Part shown: positions 10,450-22,736 of the stretch, in pieces
Numbering within the stretch: the first letter of the stretch is position 1
Layout: each line of letters begins with the position of its first letter
NCBI RefSeq assembly: GCF_000003815.2
Contig: NW_023365791.1
Span: forward strand, 274,917-321,055
Source of the DNA: Branchiostoma floridae
Lineage: Eukaryota; Chordata; Leptocardii; Amphioxiformes; Branchiostomatidae
Length of the DNA: 46,139 nucleotides
Direction of reading: 5' to 3'
Program-made: the position numbers and the translations under genes
Notes under the pieces: generated by a model
Seen by the model: the letters and a program-made list of their open reading frames with translations, nothing else
Told to the model about the DNA's origin: nothing
Database searches by the model: none

Positions 10450-13407
10450 TTTTGCCAACAGTGCTGCTCTAATTTGCAAAGGTCAGTTTTGATAACTGGC
10501 TTAGGTGTACCGAGCTCGCGTGAGAGCTAGAGGAAACATAGGTGGCCTAAATAGTACAAACTCGATTACAGACATTCATCGATTACTTAGTAGTAAGTCT
10601 ATTTTGTTCCTTTCTTCTGAAAAAAAAGTAGTTGGTCGATCTTCCATATGCATGACCCGTTACGTTTGACGTCTGATATTACTGATACAGGGCTGTTGTC
10701 CCGACAACGTGGTGCCTGGCTTTCTGTCACCTACAAACACAAACACAAAAACAACCTGCAGTTCCAGAGCAAGCCGCTAGGGGGCCCAAACATACATCAC
10801 GTCTTCCTTACATCACAAGCTATCTGCCACAAAAAATCAAGACCATAGCATGTCCAGATCAAAAGATACAAAAAATAAATTGAAGTTCTGCTGCAGTACC
10901 AAGGTCACACACCAGGGGGCCCCAAATCGACCCTGACCTTCAACTTTTCAACACCTACCCACCTACCAAATATCATTACAATCCATCCAAAGGTTCTATA
11001 GTTATGGTGACCTCAAATGTCCGGAAACACAAACACAAACACACACAGACAGACAGACACACCAAAAACTATACCTCCATTTTTCATGAAGGTAACAAGA
11101 TGCTAGTGGGTCCAAACTTAAACTACGTCTTCCTTATATCACAAGGTAGAATATCCTCGTTAAAAGATACAAAATATGAAGTTCTGCTGCAGTACCAAGA
11201 TCACACACCAGGCCAACCAAAGTTTACATTAACCTTCGTCTTACCAACACCTACCTACATACCAAATGCCATTACAATCCATCCAGAGGTTATGTTAAGT
11301 TATGCTGACAACAAACAACAAAAATGTGGAAACACAAACAGACACAACAAAACCATACCTCCAGTTTGTATGGAGGTAAATATCGGCATAAACACATGTT
11401 CAACTAGATTTCCACGAACACATACCTTTGCCAAATAAACCAGGTTTATTATGTAGAATGATGTCTGTAGACATAAATGTGTTACTCATTACATTTTATT
11501 TCATATGCCAGGAGTTGGTTCATAACATTTCGCCATTGCTTATACAAATTAGATCCCTATTTACATAATGATATTAAATTGTATCAAGCATCACTTAAGC
11601 TATCAGCATACCAAAAATCATGATGATCCTTTCATCCCTTCTTGACTTATTCTCTTTCAAAGTAGGAAACTAAACCGGCTCCTGCAGTTCAAGATAAGAC
11701 ATTACCGGACCCACACATACACCTCTTAGTCTCTGCCATCTTTCTCAGTTCCATATGTGTCAAGTTTGAAAGTCCTATCACGAAAAGCAGTGGATTTATC
11801 AACTTTCCGCATTAATCATGCAAATTGTTAATTTATATAATTAGTATCTCATTATGTAAGTTTTTACTTAGGATATCTACATACCAAAAAAAAGGCGATC
11901 CGTCGACATGTTCATATTTTGCCATTAATTATGCAAATTAGATCATCATCTGCATAATTAATATGTATAGATATTTCTTTCTTTCTCAGCTACAAATGTG
12001 ACAAGTTTGAAAGTCCTATAAAGGAATGCAGTGGATTTACAAACTTTCCTCATTAATTATGCAAATTAGCTGTCGATTTGCATAATTAGAATTCCATCAT
12101 GTAAGTCTTCCCTGTGGCTATCTATATACCAAAAATCATGACGATCCGTCAACACGTTTATATTTTCTCATTAATTATGCAAATGAGGTCTCTATTTGCA
12201 TAATTAATATGGATTGATTTTTCTCTATTTCTCATCTATATATGTGACAAGTTTGAAAGTCCTATCATGAAATGCAGTGGATTTATAAACTTTCCTCATT
12301 AATTATGCAAATTAGTTGCTGATTTGCATAATTAGTTTTCCATGATGTACATTGTTACTTGGGCTATCTACATACCAAAAATCGTGACGATCCATCAACA
12401 CGTTCTCGAGTTATTCTCGTCCAAAGTTTGAAAGGAAATTGGCGACTGCAGTTCCAAACAAGCCGCTAGGGGGTCCAAACTAATAGTACTAACTCTCTGC
12501 CCCAAGGGCTATCTACCACTCAAAAATCATAACCACAGCATGCCCAGAACACGAGATATAAAAAATTGAGGTTCTGCTGCAGTACCTTAGCAAGCCGCTA
12601 GGGGGCCCATTATCGAACTTGACCTTCGTTTTCCCAACCCCTATCCACCTACCAAATATTATCGGGATCCATCCAAGGCTTCTTGAGTTATGCTGTTAAC
12701 ACACACGCAGACAGACTCACAAGCCTAAAACATAACCTTAGCCATTCTGGCAAAGGTAAATAGTCATTTGTAATCTGTCCAAAGGATTCTACAATAGCCT
12801 GACTAAAATCACGCCCCTAGCGGCCGGCCCTACAGTTGCCGTCCGGTTGGGAGTCATTAACCCCAGCCAACAAGAGATTGTGTAAACTCAGACTAAAGCA
12901 TTATAGTATACCATTAGTCATCACACAAGATATAGCAAGACGAGCACATCGTATTTGACCGAGGACATTAAACCTTTATTTGGTCCTATGCTTTAGTGTA
13001 TCGAATCACACCCCGGACACTTTAAAAGAACCCATCACACAAATGATAAGATATGAGTAAAAACAGACTAAAACGCTTGTTTGTGTTTATGTTTATGTCT
13101 GTAGTTATGTTTTTTTGTTTGTGGGCACAGAGCTCTAGGCATCCCGTTGACCGACATTAACCCCGTATTGTAAGACTACAAAAGGTAATGTGGTTACCTC
13201 GTGGTATACAGACGGCAACCAATTGTTCAAAGAGTTTTTAATCAAAATGTTGACCCTAATTTTCTACAAAAGAAAGGCTCTGGTTTTACTAATTATGTTT
13301 AAAGTCAGTAATCGAGTCAGTACTACAATGTCACACATATACTAAAGACTGACCCGTACCGCTAAGTTAGTAATCTGAGTTGGTCACTGGAAGCAGCACT
13401 AGTGAAG
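10450..13407. other. Divergent intergenic region between genes A and B
   Basis: About 3 kb containing both promoters, which I cannot place: no convincing TATA box near either ATG. Much of it is repeat: 10730-11430 and 12430-12765 belong to the GCCGCTAGGGGGCCC family, and 11450-12420 repeats ATTAATTATGCAAATTAG-type units. The short Lys/Thr-rich open frames here come from that repeat. Confidence 0.6.
10730..12765. repeat. Composite repeat, GCCGCTAGGGGGCCC family
   Basis: Blocks near 10760 and 12455 and again near 12590 share GCAAGCCGCTAGGGGGCCC, TTCTGCTGCAGTACC and ACCTACCAAATATCAT. The right end AAAACATAACCTTAGCCATTCTGG matches ends at 26460 and (inverted) 25947 and 35095. The same family in the opposite orientation makes up the insert at 42139-43161. 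Confidence 0.6.
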
Positions 13408-13471
13408 ATGGCACCCTCGTCAAAGTTTCTGACGTTTTTGAAAGTAGCGTTGGCTATCTTGCTGAATACAG
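13408..13471 (+). other. Gene B exon 1, signal peptide
   Basis: 64 nt, phase 1 end. The hydrophobic stretch is FLTFLKVALAILLNT. The donor is CAG|GTACGT. The bases upstream (AGCAGCACT) also precede the gene A start, a small trace of shared 5' UTR. Confidence 0.78.
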
Positions 13472-16400
13472 GTACGTCTTACCGTAAACTGAAAGTCTGA
13501 TACAACATGCCAATTAACGGTTCTTTAGTGATGTTATGATGTGTAAGTGAAAACATTTTATGTGATAGACAAGCAAGCAACGAGGAAGCTCTGGNNNNNN
13601 NNNNNNNNNNNNNNNNNNNNNNNNNNNNNNNNNNNNNNNNNNNNNNNNNNNNNNNNNNNNNNNNNNNNNNNNNNNNNNNNNNNNNNNNNNNNNNTCAGCA
13701 GGTGAGATAAACTGGGTTGTGTAAAAGAAAAGTCTTATGTCTACCAACCTGATGAAATTATTTTCGGAGGTTTATTTCCAATTCTTACCCGAGGGCTTAC
13801 ATCAAATAAAAGCGACCGGACAGATATTGTATGGGTCTACTCTAGTCTAAATTCTAAAATATTGGGTTCGATTTCATTTTATGAGACAGTAGAAGACAAA
13901 GGAACCCATCTTTTCTGTTAAGTGTGTGTCTTATGGTGTTAGTAGGAGAGAACTTTTTTTGTCTCTAGATCTGACACAAGTGTAAGTACTGTGTATAAGA
14001 AGATAAGTACTGCTTATACCCCTTCCATGTTACTTGCAATTAGCCTACAGTCAAAGCAGAATTTAGGCTCCGGCTGTTTTTTTACGTTTTCATGCGTTTT
14101 TATCCACCTTTCTATTATGTATCTTTTTCTTTACGTCTCGCGGCATTAAATAAAAAAAAAAAAGTTAGGCCGCGAGACATAAAGAAAACGGTACAAAATA
14201 GAAAGTCCCATAAAATCAACAAAAAAACAATCAGAGCCTAACCTCTAATTTGAGAGTACATTTAGCCCACAGGCAAGAATTTACAATACAACTTTTGGTT
14301 ATCTTCCCAGATGTCAGTGTCTCGCAGTGTCCTGGCCAGAGCATCGCCTTTAACCACGCCTGTTACGAGTTCCCTGTTGAGGAGTTGGGATATGAAGACG
14401 CCAGACAGTACTGCGAGGAGCGGAACGGCACACTGGCCATGCCCAAGACACCAGCTGTGGACGCCTACATCCTGGGAATCATTCAGTACTCCGGCTATGA
14501 ATTTGGATATTGGATAGGTAGGCAGGTGCTTGGCAAGGTCGCGGTCACATAGATCGTGCGATCGTCGTACGATGGCTAACTTCTGGCTTTTTGGAGGACA
14601 AAAATGTTCGTCTCCTGCAAAGTTCAACTGTCTTCGTACACAGAATGCTGCTTTGAATGCATGTCAGTGGCTTGTTCTGTCATAGCCTGCTTGAAAATCC
14701 CATGGCATCAAATCGTACGACGATCGCACGACCTATGTGACCGCGCCCCCAAACAAGCTTTTGAAAACTTCCAGAGATTTGAAGAACAGCGAGGTAGTAA
14801 TCAAGCTGTTTAACGGACTGATTTCATGGCATTTTATTTGCATGTTATATGGAATGCTTGTCAAAAGGGTTATTTTTTACGTTCGACCGTGTTCTTGGTT
14901 GTCTGTCTTCTTTGTTGGTTGGTTTCTTTGTGATCAGCACAACTCAAGAAGTCGCGAATGGATCGTTATGATATGCCAAATAGCAGTTACCCAAGCAACT
15001 GGATATGATTTTGTTTACGTTTCAGGTAGAATCCACTACCTTTCGTCAGTGACTCCAACATTCGTCAGTGTCACTGATGAAAGGTGGTGTAAAGGTACCT
15101 GAAAAGTCTGACCGCTTGAGTAACTGCTATAAGGCGTATCTTATTGCAGATGCCTAGCTTTCATCGACGGATCTTGATAATACCTGTTATGTTGGTACAT
15201 GTTGGAAAGACGGTTACATTATGGACCCCTAGCGGCTTTCCGTGGCTCTGCAGCTTCAAAACGTATGGTTTTTGCGATATATGATACTTAGTATTTGATG
15301 TGTTTTCCACGTGATGTGATTGGGATTTTTAGCGGTTGTTAGCTCTTGGTTCAAAGAGTGCACGTGGTGTTGGCTTTCTTTTTCCAATTCAGAACACACA
15401 AAACCTGTTACAAATAGAATAAAAACATCCTACAGAGGATCTAGGATCTCAGGAACAATTCTTTCCTTGCGTTAACTTACTTACTTCCACAGAACTTGGT
15501 CCTCCATGGCCCTTTGTAGCTCTTTAGTATATCTTGCAGGCTTGAGTCACTACGTAGGTTGTCTTAGGTTTGCCGCTTAGGTCACATTTCCAGATCGGGG
15601 ACCGGCCAGGATGTTTTAAGAAACGAAAGATTAAACTGACCTACCTGGAAATATACGCAAATCATACCCATGAATTTGTGACATTTTGTGTATTTTTATG
15701 TATTTCATATTATTCTTTTCGCTTCCAAAAGCTGCCCGGCCGGGCCCCGGTTTGGAAATGTGACCTAAGCCTAAGTACTAGGTAACTCTGGGTCTTCCCC
15801 TGCCTCTTTTTCCCTTATTAGTAGGCTCCCATTGTACAAGATGATGTGCAGGGATTTTGGGGTGTCTAACACAATGACCACACAGTTTAAAGCGATTCTT
15901 ATTCTAACCACACGATGTCGTTCCCCCTCAGGAATAGAGAACCCTAATCCGATGGACCCGGTGCCGACCTGGAGTGACGGCACGCCGGTTGCAAGCGGCT
16001 GTCAGTACGACGCTTTCGCCGAAGGACAGCCCAGCTTTCCCTCATTTATGTCCCGCATGCCACCCCAGTGTGTCATGATTTGGACCGATTTTCTTTGGTC
16101 CGTGTCTACCTGCGCTGATCCGAAACGCTTCATCTGCCAATATGGTGAGTGAGCTTTTGCTGATAGGGCCTTCACACTGAAACTAATTATGCTTACAGGA
16201 GGCAAAGACGGGAGCCACACCACTTTTTTCGTTTTAATTGGGGTATAACAAAAAAAAAAAAAAAAAAGAAAACTAGACAAGAGGGACATGACGTTTTTTT
16301 CACTGTTTTGATTTTTTTACATCATTTCAAAGAACATACAAAAGAAGAGGGAAAGAAAAAGGGATGTGTCAAGTTACCCAAAACACCACTTTTCCGCCCG

Positions 16401-19400
16401 TCTGTGGCGCTGACATGGTTTCGAATGAAATAAAACTTCAGGTTCAACGTATATATGTGGCGTAGACCGGAAACTGCAATGCATTGTGTGATACGACACA
16501 TCCCTCCTCTGCACTGAAACGGAATCAGCAGTAATCAAGCAGAACCAGCCGGAATGAAGAATTTGCAAAATTCGCGCCACATTCGGATGGCCAAATGGAC
16601 CTTATACACGAGATGGAATGAACTGAAATGCCATCAGAATAAGTATTCTTTGTCTATTCCTGGTATTTGTAGTGCATTCTAGACATTCTTACTACATTTT
16701 AGATATTCTTTTGGCCACATTTTGCATGGATTTGAAGTGGCTTGCCGATTTTTATCCTTTCCAAATGCACCTCGAAAGTTTGGAGCATTTCAAAAACATT
16801 CGGGACGACCGAAAGAATGGGCAGAAATATATGGAACGCAGTGGAAATTTCAAGAATGCACTACGAATACCCAGGAATATCGAAGAATAGTCATTCTGAC
16901 GGCATTCCGGCTGATCCGGCCTTCAATAGTATACCCTGACTCGTTCTTTGTCTTTCCTTACCATTCTGTAACAGATTCTTTAGATTTGTTAATGAACACT
17001 CAAAACATATGTTATCTATAACGAAATCTAGATCGTATGATGTTTGTATAATTTGTAGAGAAATGTCAAATTGTTTGTTATTTGTTTTGAATGAAGAGTT
17101 AATTCATATAATGTTTGTTTGTGAAGAAATGTTAAATTGATTATCTATTTTTCATAAAAGAAGAGTTAAATCATATGTTGTTTGTTTGTTTGTTTTTGTG
17201 AAAAAAAAGATATTAATCGTGTGTTATTTTCTACACAGGGGCTGGAGACCAAGATGACTGTTCCGGTAAGCTATTTTATAACATTTTTTCCAGAATCTTA
17301 GAACTGTGCTATCTTGAAATTCGAAAATCAGTCTTTTTATTTCATAATTAATGGTCATTCCACGAAGTCGTCTTCCGGAAGGGACGTAAAACAGGGGTCC
17401 CGTGCTCAAGTAGGTGCCTCGACCACGTTAAACAGCCTCATTACTCAACACGCTGGGTACCTACACATTGGGTAATACACCAGATGATTATAATCTGTTA
17501 CAATTATTCAGATCTAACTTTGTGCATTGTTTCCAAACCTTAGGAGAAAGACCTGTCTTTACAAGAGGTAAGGGTTTTTTTTTTTTTTTTTTTTTAGTTT
17601 TTCGTTTCGTCATGCGCATATTTAGCTTTAACTCAGATGATATTTTCGTATCTAGGGAAGGACTTAAGCGGATAAATGTGTTTGACACTATATCTAACTG
17701 TACAAACTATACAGCAAACAACAACCGTGAACAACAATAAAGTAAACATCTGTACGTACCGTTGTGCCACCAGACTCTTTTCTCAGTGGACAAAAATCCG
17801 TAGGAAAGCATTTAGACAAATAGCTTTCCCGCTTAAACTCTATTATTAACTCTAGTTCTAATCCTATATTGCCTTCTTCAGATATAAGCTCTATTGTCTT
17901 CTTGTCTCTATCTAAAACGGAAAAAGATATAGCGTTCAATTTTCATGACTTGTTGTTGCTATTTACATAAAAAATGTAGGTGTTTTGTTTTGACCCTGTC
18001 TGTCCGTGTTGATGTGTCGTTTCCGAAGCAAAAACGTAGGAACCTTTGGACGGATTGTGATAATATTTGATATTTAGGTAGTTCTTACTAGGTAGACGGA
18101 GGTGGATTATGAGTGCTTCTCGCGACTTTTCTCGGTACTGCTGCACAGTTCCGGTTCGTGTAGCTTATGGTCTTGTTGTTGTTCTTTTCCAGACCCTGCT
18201 CGAATCCGACCAGACGGACGCTGCGGACCAGACTTCCCCGTTGAAGGAGGGGTTCCGGGAGAGTGTGACGCTACTGGACGGACGCCATGTTGTTCTGCTG
18301 ACGGACAGTGTGGCAGTTCCGAACTCCACTGTGACTGTCCGAGATGTACCGACTACAGTCTGCTCATAGGTAAAATCGTGTTTTCACTTTTTTTTTAAAG
18401 AAATGTGTATGTTCAAAAAACCAATGATCTCTTTTTGTTCAAATTTAAATCAGAAAACGCGATAATTTAAGAAAATGTGTCAATTCCTATCTGCAAAAGG
18501 AAAAATGTGCTTTTTTTTCCTTATCATTTGTGTTAAAAAAGTTTTGTTTTTTAGTGAAAATTAATCTTTCAACTTTTGGCCTTAGACATTTTACGCCTTG
18601 TTTTGTATACTCAATTCTATCTAGAATCATTTAGCTTGAAAAAAGACGCAGTGCTGTGCCATTTGTATGCGTTTGCACTCTGAAAACCTAAGATTCATAT
18701 GACTCATTTATGGCTAACTTCACGTTTCCAAACCGGGGCCCGGCGGGCTGTTTATGGAAACCAAAAATAGAGAAATGGAAAAAAAAAACAACATACACCA
18801 ATAATGTCTACGGCTACTCTCTTTGCGTCTTGTGTAGTTTGGTATCTTTTATGTCATACCTTTCGTTCCCGAAAGCTACCCGGCCGGGCCCCGTTTTGGA
18901 AATGTGACCCAAGCGTTACTGTTTCCTTTTGGTCATGAACAGCAAGGATGGTACCGGTGTACACAAGAATCAGTCCCGATCTAATGCAATTACTCCTGTG
19001 TATTTTCTGTGCTGCAGTTCCGGACTGTCCGCAAGGGTACCACAAGTTGAGGGACACGTGCTACGGGGCGAAGCGGGCCATGTTCAACTACACACAGGCA
19101 GAGAGCGCATGCGCAGCGGACGGAGGAACTATAGCCATGCCCAAACACTTGCAGACCGACTTCTTTCTCATAGGACTCATGATAAGGTGCGCTTTTATAT
19201 AAGCCCTGGTTGACATATTCCGAAACAGGAAAGTAGTTAGAAGATTCCAATCAGTTACAAAGTACGTTTAGGTTTACCATTTTAGTAGATCAAAAGATTG
19301 AAAGAAATGTTTACCAATATATGATACAAGATATGTCACTACAGCGCTCCTTGAATTTTTGTCAATTTTGTTTGTTTTCTGAAACAAAATATTATGTTGC

Positions 19401-21969
19401 CGATTGCCCCACGCGATCTCTAATATATATACTACTGCACAATTATAAACTTATGAGCTCTCACTGAGTTCGACAACACTCAAGTACCTTTTCATCATTT
19501 TTAATATTTTTGTTAATATCATATTTAGATATTTAGTATCTGACAAGATAGGCCTGATGGGCCGTCTTTTAAGTGAGTTTTAGGACGCAGATTCGTCTCT
19601 GTGTAGAATAATGAGTCAACTACGTATGTAGCACCCTCAATATGACAACTAAACATTTTCTACCCAGGGAGGCGCCAGAAGAAGACTTCTGGATCGGAAT
19701 AGAGGACCGTCGCTGGGAGTACAACCACATGTTCGCTGACGGCACCATGTTGGCCGACTGTGCCTTCATAAAGTATGTAGTTACCAACCACTTATTATAA
19801 CTGCACTATCCCAAATGTGCTCCATCCCAAAAGCGATTTTGGGATAATGCACTTTTCGGATGCAGGCCTATCCCAAATGTGCTCTGTTACAAAAGCGCTC
19901 TTCCATGGGATAGAAGCACTTTTGGATACAACAACTACCAAGTATCTGTAAAGCCTACGTCACATTTCCAAACCAAGGCCCGGTCTGTCAGCCTACGGAA
20001 ACGTATGACATGAAAGACACCAAACTACACAAGACGTAAAGAGAATAGTCTTATTTGTGTATTTCTATTTCTATTTTATGTTTATCTATTTGTGTATATA
20101 AACCTTCCAGTAAAGAATGTATAATCATGCATATAGATAGCTCTATAGAATAGACACTTGATACTTTTTACTGCATGTACCCTTGCAATTAGCCCACGGG
20201 CAAGGACTTGCAAATAAATAACAATTCGTCGTTTCGCCTAACTATGGCTCTTCACATAGGACGTGCGATCGTTGTACGATGGCTAACTTCGGACATTTTG
20301 GAGGACAAAGATGTTCGTCTCCTGCGGGTGTCGGTGGTTGTCACGGCTAGGTCACGGCCTGCTTGAAAAACGTATGGCATCAAAATCGTACAAAGACCGC
20401 ACAACATATGTTACCTATGCGTCCTAAGGACCGATTTAAAACATGTTGACATATCAAGTTAGAACTTAAAGTTAGATTTAATAATTTAGAATTCAGCGTT
20501 AGCTTTAACACTTGACACACACTATATTGTTCTACACTCTTTGCATGTCCGTCCCTTTTATGTTGATAGCCCTCGGACAAGCTAAGAAACTCCAATAAAC
20601 TATTGTTAAGAACTTTAACATCATATATTCTTCTGTTTGTGGCATGCAGGTGGTCTACCATGTCCCCAAGGGACAGGGCTCACATGATGAACTGCATCAT
20701 GTACTGGAGTAGCCCTGGCTACTTCTGGCACGACATGCCCTGCTTTGAGACAATGAGCTACATGTGTCAGATCGGTGAGTGTGAATGGATGTGCATGGCC
20801 ACCCTATGTAATTGTGAAAAATACAACGCAAAAGTAAAGTGGTATCGCCCATTATGACGTCATTCGTACGATATATACAGATTCTAGTACATTGTATTTT
20901 TTACCTAACCCAATCGACCAATCAGCTCTGTCTTTACAAAAGAAAAGCTAAATTACATGATGAATAAAAACGATGACTTGAACTGCCAAAACCAATGGCT
21001 CTTTGTGTTTTCCTTCAGTCTCTGATCAGCATGTAGTAGTAGTAGTATCCATTTTCGATTATGCATTATTATTCTTGGAAAAATAGCACAACTCGTCTTG
21101 AAAACATAACACGTTAATTAACGGATGGAATCAAAAATCTTTGAATGTCACTCGCTAAGAAGGAGTGGTTAGATTTTCTTCTTTGTCTTTCACTATGTGA
21201 CACCTTTTTACTTAGAAGTCATTTATAATCGATGCCTACAAACTTTGAACAATGCAGTGCTCAATACATATGTCTTGATGATACGTTGACTACATGTTTC
21301 TAATGTTTCCTGAACCATGTTCTCTCTCTTAGGTCCAGGGATCACTCAAGATTGCGGGGCTGGTAAGTGCTTTATTTGAGTCGTACTTTATTGTTGTAAG
21401 TGTAGGTTATGACGGTTGTACGCTGAAGTTGACTATTCTAATGAAAATGCCCACAAGTATTAAAAAATTAGTTTTAATTTTGTCTCTTCAAAAAATTCAT
21501 TAAGAACTACATAAATCGTCTTGATATTGTAGGAAAAACACCATTTTTACATATGGTTTTGTATTTCTTAACTTTTGAATTTTTACTTTTTTCTCTATTA
21601 GAAGAGACTGTCCCCACAACGACACGCCGCATTCCTACCTCGGATCCGCCATCTTGGACAACCCGACCAGCTGTTGTACAGACAACTCAAGGTCAAGGTG
21701 CAAGTACAGTCCCCGTCTGGACCTGGCCTCGTCTCGGCAGCACCCCGCCACCACCGCCGCCGCCGCCTCCCAGTAACACGTTCATCCCGCTCACCATGCC
21801 TGGACAAGGCGGCCAGGCAGGCACACAGGAGCAAGATGCCGGCGGAACCGGAACCGTGGTGGGAGGGTCGGTTGGGGCAGTAGCTACGGTAGGGGTGGGG
21901 GTCGGCGTGGGAGTCCTTGCTTACAAGAAGTTTATGCTGGCCAAGGTGGCTCCCGTCGTAAAAGCTTAG
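13408..21969 (+). CDS. Gene B: CTLD / hevein-like / CTLD type I membrane protein, 494 aa, 10 exons
   Basis: Exons are 13408-13471, 14311-14517, 15932-16144, 17239-17265, 18193-18369, 19018-19186, 19668-19772, 20650-20774, 21333-21362 and 21602-21969; the sum is 1485 nt, ending in TAG. Every junction is GT-AG and the phases run 1,1,1,1,1,2,2,1,1. The start (MAPSSKFL...) is a hydrophobic signal peptide with a favourable AAGATGG context. CTLD1 is about 22-161, a microexon 162-170, the hevein-like module 171-229, CTLD2 230-362, a microexon 363-372, then a Thr/Pro stalk with a run of nine prolines, TM about 456-479, and the tail KKFMLAKVAPVVKA. N-glycosylation sequons are visible at NGT in CTLD1 and NYT in CTLD2. 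The tail has no ITAM or ITIM. It is a head-to-head paralogue of gene A. The role is probably surface recognition; the ligand and partner are unknown. Confidence 0.9.
13595..13694. other. Assembly gap, 100 N, in gene B intron 1
   Basis: A run of exactly 100 N, the usual placeholder for a gap of unknown size. It affects no predicted exon. Confidence 1.
14063..14241. mobile_element. Hairpin MITE-like element
   Basis: The left end TTAGGCTCCGGCTGTTTTTTT and right end TCAGAGCCTAA are inverted copies. The centre is TCTTTACGTCTCGCGGC ... GCCGCGAGACATAAAGA. The whole 180 bp can fold on itself. It ends about 70 nt before gene B exon 2. Confidence 0.65.
14541..14744. mobile_element. TIR element with GATCGTGCGATCGTCGTACGAT ends
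   Basis: About 34-bp TIRs beginning GCGGTCACATAG and ending CTATGTGACCGC. It starts 23 nt after the exon 2 donor of gene B. A decayed copy lies at 20251-20413 and a fragment at 9596-9630. Confidence 0.75.
15576..15769. mobile_element. Palindromic MITE family 1, copy 1
   Basis: 194 bp. The ends are CTTAGGTCACATTTCC and GGAAATGTGACCTAAG, with inner CGGGGCCCGGCCG-type arms. Non-coding. Gene B intron 2. Confidence 0.8.
17239..17265 (+). other. Gene B exon 4, 27-nt microexon
   Basis: Phase 1-1; encodes GAGDQDDCS with one Cys. Flanked by CTACACAG and GTAAGC. The counterparts are gene A 6819-6793 (GAGDQPECL) and gene C 26754-26780 (GQHESNCGS). Confidence 0.75.
18193..18369 (+). other. Gene B exon 5, hevein-like eight-Cys module
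   Basis: 177 nt, phase 1-1, with the same cysteine spacing as gene A exon 5 and the same missing aromatic residues. It differs from gene A by two amino acids (Arg for Gly, Thr for Ile near the end, PRCTDYS) plus four silent changes. Confidence 0.78.
18718..18911. mobile_element. Palindromic MITE family 1, copy 2
   Basis: TTTCCAAACCGGGGCCCGG on the left and CCGGCCGGGCCCCGTTTTGG on the right. Gene B intron 5, about 100 bp before exon 6. Confidence 0.75.
19957..20100. mobile_element. Palindromic MITE family 1, copy 3, truncated
   Basis: The left end ACGTCACATTTCCAAACC and the internal ACACAAGACGTAAAGA block are present; the right terminus is missing. Gene B intron 7. Confidence 0.6.
20251..20413. 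mobile_element. Decayed copy of the GATCGTGCGATCGTCGTACGAT element
   Basis: Shares CGATGGCTAACTTC and TTTTGGAGGACAAA with 14541-14744. The right TIR is weak. Confidence 0.6.
21333..21362 (+). other. Gene B exon 9, 30-nt microexon
   Basis: Phase 1-1; encodes GPGITQDCGA. Counterparts are gene A 2439-2410 (GPGITEDCPT) and gene C 30300-30329 (GPGDNEGCIL). Each follows a CTLD and has one Cys. Confidence 0.75.
21602..21969 (+). other. Gene B exon 10, stalk, TM helix and tail
   Basis: 368 nt. A Thr/Pro-rich stalk includes nine consecutive prolines from a CCN run at about 21746-21772. A Gly/Val helix follows with glycine every second residue, then AYKKFMLAKVAPVVKA and TAG. There is no charged residue in the helix and no Tyr-based signalling motif in the tail. 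Confidence 0.85.
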
Positions 21970-22736
21970 AGCTACTGGCTTGTTGTGATACAATTTCAGG
22001 GCGTTGTTTTCTTAAATAACGGATTTTTATGTGGTTTGTTGTGCAAACTTCTGGTATGTTTTTCTGTACTATGTGACGAGCTACGTATTTATCAATTTAT
22101 CTCATTACTCAGAGATCTAAAACAAATTGACACACCAAGCTATAAAATACTACGCGCATATCTGACAGAAAATATCTATAGACTTAAGACCAAAGCGTCT
22201 TAAAATATGTCAAATGTTAGGTTTGAAGACATATTACACCAGATAATCTCGGGACTAAGCCTTCATAAGGTTTATAATCCGTTAACAGTTTTATCAAGTT
22301 GATATTTGTCAGGAAGCCTGTACAAACTGTCAACAAGTTATCATATTACTCTTTTGATACACTTGTGGTGTGAAAGTACACCGATTGCAAATACCATTAT
22401 TATCTAACACGAAGTGCACTTCACTGTTGATTGTGATATGTATGTCGATGATAGGAATACTATATTTAGTTACATAGAAAGTAGATTTCCTCATTTTAGA
22501 CACATGAGTAGCACTGGCAAGTATATATTTCTTAAGCATTTTGACAAACCGATCATAGCTAAACCCATACAGTCCTACATTTTTACCATTACCAAGGAGA
22601 GAGAAACGTCCGAACTTCTGTGTTAGACTAGATTTTGTGATACTTATATGTAATATATATATAACATTATACATAACGTTACACATGTTTTGACTTGTTG
22701 TGACCTGTACTTAGCTCGGTTGGGCAGAACTTATAC

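Larger units (their letters stand above)
14311..16144 (+). other. Gene B CTLD1 (exons 2 and 3)
   Basis: Exons 14311-14517 and 15932-16144, with a phase 1 intron after TYR-TRP-ILE-GLY. Seven Cys are positioned as in gene A. WSDGTP is kept; the sugar tripeptide position reads Gln-Pro-Ser (GQPSFP) and the WND position reads Trp-Ser-Val. Two repeat elements (14541-14744 and 15576-15769) sit in the intron, the first only 23 nt after the splice donor. Confidence 0.82.
19018..20774 (+). other. Gene B CTLD2 (exons 6, 7, 8)
   Basis: Exons 19018-19186, 19668-19772 and 20650-20774, phase 2 introns inside. Cysteines lie in PDCP, DTCY, SACA, ADCAF, MNC, MPC and YMCQ. The WND position reads Trp-His-Asp. 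There is no EPN or QPD. The intron between exons 7 and 8 contains two TIR-type repeat copies (19957 and 20251). Confidence 0.82.
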
